DNA of 11,857 nt from Acinetobacter piscicola. GTDB taxonomy: Bacteria; Pseudomonadota; Gammaproteobacteria; Pseudomonadales; Moraxellaceae. This document shows, one piece after another, positions 6,388 to 11,857 of this stretch. The notes beneath the pieces are model-generated. The model had not been told where the DNA came from. It saw only the letters and a list, made by a program, of their open reading frames with translations, and did no database searches. The stretch spans positions 1 through 11,857 of the forward strand of contig NZ_CP048665.1 in the NCBI RefSeq assembly GCF_015218165.1, given 5' to 3'. A program made the position numbers and the translations under genes. Positions within the stretch are counted from its first letter, which is position 1; each line of letters begins with the position of its first letter.

Positions 6388-6510
6388 AAAATCTTCCATT
6401 GATTTATTTATATCTGTTAAACCAGTCGCATTATGAAATGTAATATAAGTAGAAATTTCAGTATAAATGGTCATGATCTTTTCTAAATTTGAATATCTAA
6501 GCGTCTTCAT
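6385..6510 (-). pseudogene. 5' fragment of a SMEK-like gene cut by the IS3 element
   Basis: ATG at 6510 lies 9 nt after the resolvase stop, with TAAGG as a ribosome site, and opens a 41-codon frame: MKTLRYSNLEKIMTIYTEIS followed by TYITFHNATGLTDINKSMED and F. The motif NATGLTDINKSMEDF resembles the start of proteins annotated with the SMEK domain, whose next residues normally read FCELLN-like. Here the IS3 end begins exactly at that point, and its first bases TGA supply the stop. The remainder of the gene is absent from the window. The family call is by eye and uncertain; the disruption is plain. It was probably the second gene of a resolvase operon. Confidence 0.6.
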
Positions 6511-6519
6511 TAATCAACC

Positions 6520-7086
6520 TTATTGATTATTAGTTTCTTCTTTTAAAGCTCTTTGTACTGTTGCTATCCCTACTTTAAACTTTTCTGCAACACCTCTAAA
6601 TGTTGAATTTTCTTCAGCCATTGCTTTTCGTATTTCAACATAGTCAACCTTCCGCTTTCTTCCCTTATATAAGCCCTTCGCTTTGGCTTTTGCAATTCCT
6701 TCCTTTTGACGCTCACGGATCATGGAGCGTTCAAACTCTGCAAATGCAGCAAGCATCTGAAACATGAGTTTATTTATTGCCGATTGTGCTACATCATGAC
6801 TGAAGGTCAAATTCTCTTTATGAAAAATAATGGTTATACCACGATCATTCAGACTATTCACAATTTCGTTCAGATCATTTGTATTACGTGCCAGACGATC
6901 AATACTATGAACATGCACCGTATCACCTTCACGCAGATAGTCGAGCATTGCATTTAACTGAGGACGTTCACGGCTACCACCGCTTGCCTTTTCAGTAAAG
7001 GTCTTATCCAGGCTGATTCCATCTAATTGACGTTCAGTATTTTGTTCAGTTGAACTGACTCGAATATATCCGACCTGATTAGGCAT
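6520..7086 (-). CDS. Serine recombinase (resolvase/invertase family)
   Basis: This 188-residue protein has the small serine recombinase layout. The catalytic serine is S11 in GYIRVSSTEQNTERQ, the arginine pair R64/R67 is in HSIDRLARNTNDL, and the dimer helix contains FAEFERSMIRERQKEG (residues 115-130). A Hin-type helix-turn-helix lies at about 155-182 (MAEENSTFRGVAEKFKVGIA). It would resolve plasmid multimers or cointegrates at a res-like site, probably the repeats just upstream. It is common on Acinetobacter plasmids. It is intact and directly precedes the truncated SMEK-like gene. The start is the only one fitting the family. Confidence 0.92.
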   Translation of the reverse strand: MPNQVGYIRVSSTEQNTERQLDGISLDKTFTEKASGGSRERPQLNAMLDYLREGDTVHVHSIDRLARNTNDLNEIVNSLNDRGITIIFHKENLTFSHDVAQSAINKLMFQMLAAFAEFERSMIRERQKEGIAKAKAKGLYKGRKRKVDYVEIRKAMAEENSTFRGVAEKFKVGIATVQRALKEETNNQ

Positions 7087-7088
7087 TC

Positions 7089-7196
7089 TGTACCGTTAGA
7101 GTTTAGATAATTAAATACATATTGTACCGAAATTAAATATTAAGTCTATAAATACGGTTTTTGAGTTGCTTTTTAAGACTTTATTTTGTTCCGTTA
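7089..7196. promoter_or_regulatory. Candidate res site and promoter of the resolvase
   Basis: Three copies of TGT(A/T)CCG occur at 7089, 7123 and 7187. ACCG (7126) and CGGT (7155-7158) bound a 33-bp imperfect palindrome of the size of a resolvase subsite. TTAGAGT (7096) and ACTCTAA (7203) are also inverted. A -10-like TACAAT lies at 7126-7121 on the minus strand. This fits autoregulated res architecture but is a weak call by eye. Confidence 0.35.
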
Positions 7197-7208
7197 GGCT
7201 ATACTCTA

Positions 7209-7236
7209 AATTTACAGAACATCTCTTATTCGAAAT
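7209..7236 (-). other. pdif site 3 (D/C orientation)
   Basis: The XerD arm AATTTACAGAA (7209-7219), centre CATCTC and XerC arm TTATTCGAAAT (7226-7236). The XerC arm is identical to pdif2, with the shared stretch ATCTCTTATTCGAAATT. It lies in the same orientation as pdif2, so the 4.3-kb block between them could in principle be excised. Confidence 0.72.
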
Positions 7237-7263
7237 TCGATCGAATGGGAGTAAAAGCCTGCC

Positions 7264-7527
7264 TCAATTCGAATTAATTTTACGTTTTTTAATTTTAAAA
7301 GTTCGTCGCCCAGCAAGTCGGTAAGCAAGGTCAGGATTCCGGCCGTCCAAGTGTTTAACCAAAATTGGCACACCATTCGGTGTTTTACTCATTAAATTAT
7401 CATTTTCTACATACAGCACTGTTCCTCTTTGCGCTGCGGCAATAAAGCGGTCTCGAAGTACATTTGCAGCTTTGGCAGCAATACCTGATTCATTGTCATC
7501 TTCATCAATTAGATCTACTGTTGACAT
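7264..7527 (-). CDS. Small protein of unknown function (87 aa)
   Basis: I choose the ATG at 7527 (MSTVDLIDEDDNESGIAAKA) because GGGAG lies 9 nt upstream. A longer reading to 7635 would add an unconvincing cysteine-rich leader. The N-terminus is acidic, the middle reads AANVLRDRFIAAAQRGTVLY and VENDNLMSKTPNGVPILVKH, and the C-terminus is strongly basic (GRRTFKIKKRKINSN). There is no TM segment. The acidic-to-basic layout suggests a small nucleic-acid or protein-binding role. I do not recognise the family. It stands alone beside pdif3, where small toxin, antitoxin or orphan genes are typical. Confidence 0.6.
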   Translation of the reverse strand: MSTVDLIDEDDNESGIAAKAANVLRDRFIAAAQRGTVLYVENDNLMSKTPNGVPILVKHLDGRNPDLAYRLAGRRTFKIKKRKINSN

Positions 7528-7620
7528 AGTGCCGTACTCCCAATTAGCTGATATATGAATCATATTACAAGTCGGGTAGACAGGATAAAGAACTAGAGAC
7601 CTTTCTACATATAATGCTCT

Positions 7621-7853
7621 GATCGACACACACAATAGCTTCTTTCCACATCAAGGTAGGTATTATGTGTGATCTGAATTTTATATTTAATTTCAATAAC
7701 TTATAAATATTAATGTTTGAGTTTTATTTTTGCCACATAAACAAAATAATATTTAAAATCAAATGCTTATATTTTATAAAAAATTTAAAGCTTAGCATCA
7801 CACATGATAGCTACCTAAATTAGCTCCATTAGGTAGCTATCATGTGTGTCGAT
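7621..7853. repeat. Pair of related palindromic repeats flanking an AT-rich spacer
   Basis: Unit B (7799-7848) is a perfect 20-bp inverted repeat with a 10-nt loop; its stem includes CACATGATAGCTACCTAA. Unit A (about 7621-7673) is an imperfect version: ATCGACACACACAATAGCT on one side and AGGTAGGTATTATGTGTGAT on the other. Unit A aligns with the reverse complement of unit B, and each is followed by a similar tail containing TTTAATTTCAAT. There is no T-run directly after either stem. The rest of the 393-bp gap (7636-8028) shows no gene. Confidence 0.7.
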
Positions 7854-8028
7854 ATTAAAAATTATGTTTAATTTCAATGTATTAATAGAATTCAACTCTT
7901 TATAATTTTGATATTTTTTTTACAAAGCACGGGATCATCTAACAGAAATTTTTTCCCTTTTTTAATCCTGGATATTTAGAATCGGTAGAAATTTCTTCAC
8001 TTAAAAATTTAACTGCCTAGAGAGCAAA

Positions 8029-8352
8029 ATGAATCCTATAACTTTTCAGAAACTGGAAAAAATGAATAAGCACTGCAAGGCTTGTGTTAAAGCCTATGCA
8101 CTTTTGACTTTGTTGAGTCTGGTGACTTTTTTCATCTATTTTTTTAATCGTTTCACATTAGAAATTCTCGTTACGGACACGACTGCTCTATTTCCGGTTA
8201 TCAAAATGGAAGCGTTGGCACTTGGGATAATGCACATTGTTTACTGCTTCTTTTTTAAATATGTCGATAAAAAACTTCAAATATTCGGCTTAGATTCAAA
8301 TAATCTGAATGAATACATCCAGCGGAATCAGGCATTTTTCCAAAAATATTAA
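8029..8352 (+). CDS. Small two-TM membrane protein of unknown function
   Basis: This 107-residue protein begins MNPITFQKLEKMNKHCKACV and has two clear hydrophobic segments, residues 21-40 (AYALLTLLSLVTFFIYFF) and about 60-79 (ALALGIMHIVYCFFFKYV). A short polar tail follows (LDSNNLNEYIQRNQAFFQKY). GAGAG lies just upstream of the ATG. It is an inner-membrane protein of unrecognised family. Its stop TAA shares the palindromic TTAA with the stop of the convergent hicB-like gene, so the two genes overlap by four bases. It could be a plasmid-maintenance or surface-exclusion type protein, but nothing in the sequence decides this. Confidence 0.65.
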   Translation: MNPITFQKLEKMNKHCKACVKAYALLTLLSLVTFFIYFFNRFTLEILVTDTTALFPVIKMEALALGIMHIVYCFFFKYVDKKLQIFGLDSNNLNEYIQRNQAFFQKY

Positions 8353-8642
8353 GGTATGGCTTCTCCAGTGGAACTCATGTCTTGTAATACATCAAAGACA
8401 AGTCTCTCAATGCCTGAGCGTGCTTTATCACGGTCTGGATCTAGCCAGGATAGCGACGGGAATTCGGCACAGAGTCCAATAAATTCCCCGTCTTGGGCGG
8501 ACCATGTCACACTAAATAAATAACGAGCTTCGGTCTTAAAATCGAAAAAAGCTTTCATATATTTTGCCGCGTGTTTAGCCTCAGCTCTCAAATCGTCAAT
8601 TTCTTGGCGGCTGAGATAATAATCATCAGGATATTTCTGCAT
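8349..8642 (-). CDS. HicB-like antitoxin, apparently C-terminally truncated
   Basis: Residues 41-97 carry the HicB fold signature: YLFSVTWSAQDGEFIGLCAE, FPSLSWLDPDRDKARSGIE and RLVFDVLQDMSSTGEAIP. In the family this segment is a partial RNase-H-like domain that binds and neutralises the HicA RNase. HicB proteins normally continue after the GEAIP segment with a linker and a DNA-binding domain. Here a TAA follows immediately, overlapping the stop of the convergent gene. No hicA is visible on either side. The first 40 residues (MQKYPDDYYLSRQEIDDLRA) form an unusual helical extension. It may be an orphan antitoxin or a relic. The start has GGTG 9-10 nt upstream. Confidence 0.7.
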   Translation of the reverse strand: MQKYPDDYYLSRQEIDDLRAEAKHAAKYMKAFFDFKTEARYLFSVTWSAQDGEFIGLCAEFPSLSWLDPDRDKARSGIERLVFDVLQDMSSTGEAIP

Positions 8643-8684
8643 GAGTTATCACCATTGTTAATTGAGATTGATTTAAAAAACATC

Positions 8685-9677
8685 CTATACCTCGGTTTTA
8701 TTGGACTTCGCCTTCCATTTTTCGTATTTTTTGTTGAGATCTTCCGTTAATACACTCCTAAAATGAGCTTCTGCTTCTTGATATGATGAATTATTTACAA
8801 TCGAACTTTTCAGTTTTTTCATATATGAAAGTTTTAAAGTCCGGGCACCATGATCAAACCAGGGCTGATTATATTTATCCTTGAATAAGCGTTTTTCTAG
8901 GTGATACAAATTTCCGATCTGCTGACGTACCCCACGGTAGCCTAAATAGCCCTCCAAGGCCCGGAAATGGCGTTCAAAATAGGCTTTCTTCTCATCCAGA
9001 CTGGCATTTTTTTCAATCAGGCTCTGAAACCGCAAAACGACCCTTTTCCCTTGTTCTAGTTGTTCCTTATAGGCTTTATCAGTCAAACGCCAGGTCCAAT
9101 CTGTGACATGTTTTTCATTGGTCCAATTCTTGGCTTGAAGCTCTTTAATGCTTTTCTTCGGCTTGGTCAGACGTACCAGTTCATATCTACCACAGCTGAT
9201 TGGATTAACCTCACCAATGTAACTAAAAGACTCTGAACTTGGACAGATCTCAAAGATTTTACGGTTAATCTTCAATAAATCTTGTTTGTCTGTTTTGCTC
9301 AAAACTTTTTGAGTTTTTTCATCCAATAAGAAAGCATCACTGGTTCGACAAAACAGGTAAGCCTCTACTTGCACCAAAAAAGCAGGTTCATTTTTATCAA
9401 ATTTTTCCCAGCATTCACTCTCACTCAGTCCTGGTAAATAACTATAAGTGAAATGAACCAGCAAGCTAAAAACTGGCTCACTGTTCAATCTTCTTCGATA
9501 GGTTTGTTGGGCTGTTTCCAGTAAATGATAACGCTCAATCCATTTTGAAATCATACGGCTTGCTTCATCAGTATTCATATTCAATATGAATTTCTTAGCA
9601 ACAAGATCATATTCGTTCGTCATCATTCCCATGACATGTTTTGTAAAATCTTTAGGAACATAGCTGTAATAAATCAT
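8685..9677 (-). CDS. Conserved-looking 330-aa protein, family not recognised
   Basis: This soluble protein begins MIYYSYVPKDFTKHVMGMMT, with AAGAG about 10 nt upstream of the ATG. It is rich in aromatic and charged residues and looks mainly helical. Notable stretches are SKWIERYHLLETAQQTYRRR, EPAFLVQVEAYLFCRTSDAF, EVNPISCGRYELVRLTKPKK, RALEGYLGYRGVRQQIGNLY and KYNQPWFDHGARTLKLSYMK, with a basic C-terminus. I see no TM segment, signal peptide, relaxase histidine triad, nucleotide-binding loop or nuclease motif. It is divergent from the large RNA candidate, with about 180 bp of repeats between them, and precedes the HicB-like gene by 42 bp. A nucleic-acid-binding role is plausible from the basic, aromatic make-up, but that is inference only. 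Confidence 0.8.
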   Translation of the reverse strand: MIYYSYVPKDFTKHVMGMMTNEYDLVAKKFILNMNTDEASRMISKWIERYHLLETAQQTYRRRLNSEPVFSLLVHFTYSYLPGLSESECWEKFDKNEPAFLVQVEAYLFCRTSDAFLLDEKTQKVLSKTDKQDLLKINRKIFEICPSSESFSYIGEVNPISCGRYELVRLTKPKKSIKELQAKNWTNEKHVTDWTWRLTDKAYKEQLEQGKRVVLRFQSLIEKNASLDEKKAYFERHFRALEGYLGYRGVRQQIGNLYHLEKRLFKDKYNQPWFDHGARTLKLSYMKKLKSSIVNNSSYQEAEAHFRSVLTEDLNKKYEKWKAKSNKTEV

Positions 9678-9855
9678 TTTTTTATTACTCTTAAAGTGAT
9701 TTTAATAAAGTGATTCTATAAGAGATTTATAAAAGATATTTATTAAAAATTCTATAAGAAATTCTTAAAGTCTCAAAAATGCAATTTTTGAGACTTTAAG
9801 CATGATTGCGAATCACCTTCGGAGATTCTATAAATAGCAGTTCCCCAAAATGGGC
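9678..9855. other. Intergenic control region with TTCTATAA direct repeats
   Basis: This divergent gap has no gene. ATTCTATAAGA occurs at 9713-9723 and 9749-9759, 36 bp apart, and ATTCTATAA again at 9825-9833. AAAGTGATT also occurs twice (near 9694 and 9707). On the minus strand the repeats offer TATAGA-like -10 boxes for the 330-residue gene. A hairpin, GAATC (9810-9814) with GATTC (9824-9828), and the large palindrome complete the region. Confidence 0.5.
9764..9800. repeat. Perfect 17-bp inverted repeat with a 3-nt loop
   Basis: CTTAAAGTCTCAAAAAT (9764-9780) is exactly repeated in reverse complement at 9784-9800 around GCA. It lies between the divergent 330-residue gene and the large RNA promoter. 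It lacks a T-run outside the stem, so a cruciform or protein-binding role is as likely as termination. Confidence 0.85.
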
Positions 9856-9884
9856 TTGACGACCGCAACTTGATCAAATATAAA
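9856..9884 (+). promoter_or_regulatory. Strong sigma70 promoter driving the large RNA
   Basis: TTGACG (9856-9861), a 17-nt spacer and TATAAA (9879-9884) make one of the best promoter matches in the window. Initiation is expected near 9891. No start codon with a good ribosome site or long frame follows, which points to a noncoding product. Confidence 0.75.
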
Positions 9885-9890
9885 ACTTTT

Positions 9891-11103
9891 AGGGTCTTTG
9901 ATTTTTTGCGTGGACTGCCAATCCATGAGCCAATTCTTTTCTGTTTGGTTCCTGGGTTGCCTACCCATGAATCAGACACACTCCCCCTTCTTGAGGATTG
10001 CCAGTCTTTGAGAAGCTTTAGTGGTGAAGCTGCGTGCGTGAGGAAACTCTAGCTGGCGCGGCTACACTAGGGGCTGGCGGGTGTGACTCCCGCTTTCTAC
10101 CTGTTCACTCATTTTGATGAATGAACACCCTCCACTCCCAAGGTGGAGGTCAGTTGGGCGACAAGGACACGGGATCACGGTGACGTGGCGGTGGGAGTAA
10201 CTTCCCTCCTAGGCTGAAAGGGCCAAAACCCTGTATTAAAACAGACAGTCAGAGGACTCACGGAATGAGTAACCTCGTGAATAGCTGATAACCAGACGCT
10301 TCAAGTCAAAAACAAAAATAAAGACAAGGGCGTAGGTTATACCCACAGGTGGGCTTTTGAGGGCATCGTGAGGTGTCAGGGTTGCAAGGCGAAAGCTGGC
10401 GCAATCGGTACTCGATTTTAGGTAGAACAGTGAATTTGTCGGAAGACATTCTGTTTTGCTGTCGAGATCAATGGATAGCTCAAGCCTGTAAGGTCGTCAA
10501 CATGGTGCTTTTTAGGCTGTGTATGTCGATATGGGTAAGGCGTGAACGTGGATGATTATTAACTACATATTGCATTGTATAAACCTGATACGACTTGGAA
10601 CTGCGATCGGGGGAGATAGGAATGTAGGTGTTGTATGTAGGAGATCGGCACGGGTTCTGCCAGTTTTCAGGCAACTGAAAACAACTGTTTTAATACTAAC
10701 TTGGGAAGCAGTTTTGTTTAATGACGAAGCCGTATTGCTTAAAGATTTCTCTTTAATTTGAAGAGGTCTTTATTCAATCGGAGGCAACTTCCGAAAACAG
10801 AACTGTGGGAGAGTGACTTAGTAGGGCTTTGCTGTAATGGCAAAGGAAGCATTTCAATTCGAGTGAAAGGCGAGCGTTGAAATGAGTAACGAAAGGACAC
10901 GCCATTAAGTTGGAGTGTGTAAGAGAATTGGAAGAATGTGGTTTGAGGATGAAGTTTGGCAACTTCATAGACTTGGCGGTCTAAACCCTCCAGCCACATT
11001 TGTAAAAATCGACCTAGAAGATCAGATTCGAGTGGCATCGGATCCAGAAATTCCAAGAACCTTGAGAAAACAAGTCAAATCAAAGTCTTTGATCCGACTT
11101 TTT
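9891..11103 (+). ncRNA. Candidate giant structured noncoding RNA, about 1.2 kb
   Basis: The stretch has only short, incidental frames but dense base pairing. Helices seen: 9913-9924 with 9995-10006 (11 of 12 pairs), 10028-10034 with 10057-10063, 10077-10081 with 10089-10093, 10129-10135 with 10143-10149, 10252-10259 with 10267-10276, 10380-10385 with 10401-10406, 10411-10415 with 10462-10466, 10663-10670 with 10675-10682, 10709-10719 with 10795-10805 (11 pairs), 10827-10832 with 10840-10845, 10850-10857 with 10877-10884, 10935-10941 with 10994-11000, and 10949-10956 with 10961-10968. GNRA loops cap hairpins at 10043, 10391, 10441, 10671 and 10784, and only the + strand reads GNRA. A promoter precedes and a terminator-like stem follows. 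In style it resembles GOLLD, ROOL or OLE, but no family assignment is made. Ends are inferred. Confidence 0.65.
11072..11103 (+). terminator. Terminator-like hairpin at the 3' end of the large RNA
   Basis: AAGTC (11072-11076) pairs with GACTT (11096-11100). Inside it, across a 2x2 internal loop, ATCAA (11079-11083) pairs with TTGAT (11089-11093). The T-run spans 11099-11103. Its low GC content makes it a modest terminator. Confidence 0.5.
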
Positions 11104-11715
11104 AAAAACGGTTAGTGGGGACCTCACTTAAAAAATCCTGACGCAGCCGATTCTGCTGAACGAAATTAAAAATCTGTGTGTCCCTCATCACACATAAATA
11201 ACTGAGATCAAAGTCCTGAGTACGACTATAAACTGCTTTCCATTTTGCGCTGATTTGCGTTTTAAGCCATTTTCTCTATTTGATATAGGTAATCTTGATA
11301 ATCAGTGAAAAAACGCGTCTACCCCCTATTTTTTGCCTCTAATCGTTATATCAGAGCGAGTGTCTACGAGCGAACATCAAAAAGTCGTGCCTAGACTCCC
11401 TGAAAAACAGCTTTTTAGGCTGTGAAGTCAAAAAAGGCGTAAATCATATGTAGAAAATTGAGCCTAGACCGAGCGAAGCGAGCAAAAAAGTACTATGAGC
11501 GAAGCGAATTCCGAGTTGCTTTTGCTTTTTCTAAAACTCACGAAAATATTAACCAAAAAATTGCCCCTCGAATCGAGCGAAAGCGAGATTCAATAGAGTT
11601 TGAGCGAAGCGAAAACCAAGGGCAATTTTTCATTCCCTTGGCTTTTAATTATTTTAAAGTTTTTAAATGCTTTTAAATGGCTTGAAAGCCTTATGAATAA
11701 AGGGTTTTAGCTCTT
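11104..11715. other. Noncoding region with GAGCGAAGCGA repeats between the large RNA and the origin
   Basis: No convincing gene is present. GAGCGAAGCGA occurs at 11471-11481, 11497-11507 and 11602-11612, with a variant GAGCGAAAGCGA at 11575-11586. Hairpins include TGTGTG (11175-11180) with CACACA (11189-11194), and ACAGC with GCTGT around 11408-11423. The 15-mer GCTTTTTAGGCTGTG at 11410-11424 also occurs inside the large RNA at 10507-10521. A 72-residue open frame at 11458-11676 is repeat-derived and not credible as a gene. Confidence 0.6.
11556..11630. terminator. Bidirectional terminator enclosing a GNRA-capped hairpin
   Basis: AAAAATTGCCC (11556-11566) and GGGCAATTTTT (11620-11630) form an 11-bp outer stem ending in T-runs on both strands. 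Inside, GAATC (11570-11574) pairs with GATTC (11587-11591), and the stem continues through paired GA steps and GC to a GAAA loop (11579-11582). It separates the upstream region from the iterons. It could also be the 3' part of a small structured RNA. Confidence 0.65.
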
Positions 11716-11803
11716 ATATGTCCACGTTTACCTTGCAATATGTCCACGTTTACCTTGCAATATGTCCACGTTTACCTTGCAATATGTCCACGTTTACCTT
11801 GCA
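11716..11803 (+). repeat. Four perfect 22-bp iterons: replication origin
   Basis: Four uninterrupted identical copies (11716-11737, 11738-11759, 11760-11781, 11782-11803) share the core TGTCCACGTTTACCTTGCA. Exact tandem repeats of this size and number just upstream of a Rep_3 gene are the RepB binding sites of oriV. On the circular molecule they lie 54 bp before repB. Adjacent AT-rich sequence would be the melting region. Confidence 0.95.
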
Positions 11804-11857
11804 TTAGTACACAAATAATATTAACGTGTACTTATACACAATAAAAAAATAGTGGCT
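11804..11857 (+). promoter_or_regulatory. repB upstream region: inverted repeat and likely promoter
   Basis: AGTACAC (11806-11812) and GTGTACT (11826-11832) form an inverted repeat between the iterons and repB, a typical position for RepB dimer autorepression. The region is very AT-rich. I cannot pick one clear -35/-10 pair. AGTGG just before the end may serve as a weak ribosome site for repB. Confidence 0.5.

Noticed and set aside
7264..7635. Longer 123-residue start for the small gene beside pdif3
   Set aside because: The internal ATG at 7527 has a good ribosome site, and the extra N-terminus overlaps palindromic unit A and looks non-coding.
7680..7720. A fourth pdif site around ATTTCAATAAC
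   Set aside because: Both arms diverge too far from the XerC/XerD consensus and the spacing does not fit.
7621..7853. CRISPR array, because of repeated palindromic units
   Set aside because: There are only two diverged units, no regular spacers and no cas gene.
10028..10150. RNase P RNA or tmRNA, because of GAGGAAACTC and GC-rich stems
   Set aside because: The conserved RNase P core sequences and the tmRNA tRNA-like ends are absent, and both are chromosomal genes.
10040..10560. Group II intron, because GTGCG occurs near 10034 and several helices follow
   Set aside because: No domain V-like hairpin, no reverse transcriptase and no recognisable intron 3' end were found.
10739..11056. 105-residue frame on the minus strand
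   Set aside because: Its composition is random-looking and it lies antisense to the strongly paired region, with no ribosome site.
10915..11115. 66-residue frame with a protein-like tail (KIDLEDQIRVASDPEIPRTL)
   Set aside because: It has no ribosome site and overlaps several exact helices of the RNA candidate. It remains the best rival explanation for the last part of that region.
11716..11803. CRISPR array from regularly repeated 22-mers
   Set aside because: The repeats are directly tandem without spacers and sit upstream of a Rep_3 gene, which identifies iterons.

Overview
The window reads as one complete circular plasmid of about 11.9 kb, opened at the rep start codon, from Acinetobacter or a close Moraxellaceae relative. 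The evidence is a Rep_3-type initiator opening with MRDLVVKDNALINASYN at base 1, four perfect 22-bp iterons at the far end that would lie just upstream of rep on a circle, a coupled Acinetobacter-type replication accessory gene, an AT-rich backbone, XerC/XerD recombination (pdif) sites and an IS6-family element of the IS1006/IS1008 type. I see no relaxase or mobilisation gene.

Layout. 1-1690: replication operon (repB, a helix-turn-helix accessory protein, and a frameshifted small membrane-protein gene), each overlapping the next by 8 nt. 1759-1782: a hairpin that would terminate leftward transcripts. 1829-2859: a small dif module with an SMR drug exporter and a TetR-type regulator between inverted pdif sites. 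2860-7208: a second pdif-bounded block holding the IS6-family element, a GC-rich floR segment with the stub of a lysR gene, a broken IS3-family element, a truncated gene resembling SMEK-domain proteins and a serine resolvase. FloR (florfenicol/chloramphenicol export) has its own promoter and a nine-codon leader resembling the cmlA attenuation peptide. 7209-8684: pdif3, a small unknown gene, a pair of related palindromic repeats, a two-TM protein and a HicB-like antitoxin that appears truncated and has no HicA. 8685-9677: a 330-residue protein of unknown family.

9856-11103 is the most unusual part. It holds almost no credible protein but has a good sigma70 promoter (TTGACG, 17 nt, TATAAA), a terminator-like hairpin about 1.2 kb later, and many nested helices between. 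At least five hairpins are capped by GNRA tetraloops, all only when read on the + strand. I interpret it as a very large structured noncoding RNA, divergent from the 330-residue gene. It resembles giant ornate RNAs such as GOLLD and ROOL in style; I cannot assign it to a family by eye. 11104-11715 has no gene but carries GAGCGAAGCGA repeats and a second GNRA-capped structure ending in a bidirectional terminator, followed by the iterons.

How it fits together: RepB and the iterons drive replication. Xer recombination at pdif sites and IS activity assembled the resistance cargo (FloR and the SMR pump with its repressor). Several genes at the seams (lysR, the SMEK-like gene, the IS3 transposase, hicB) are broken, which records past rearrangement.
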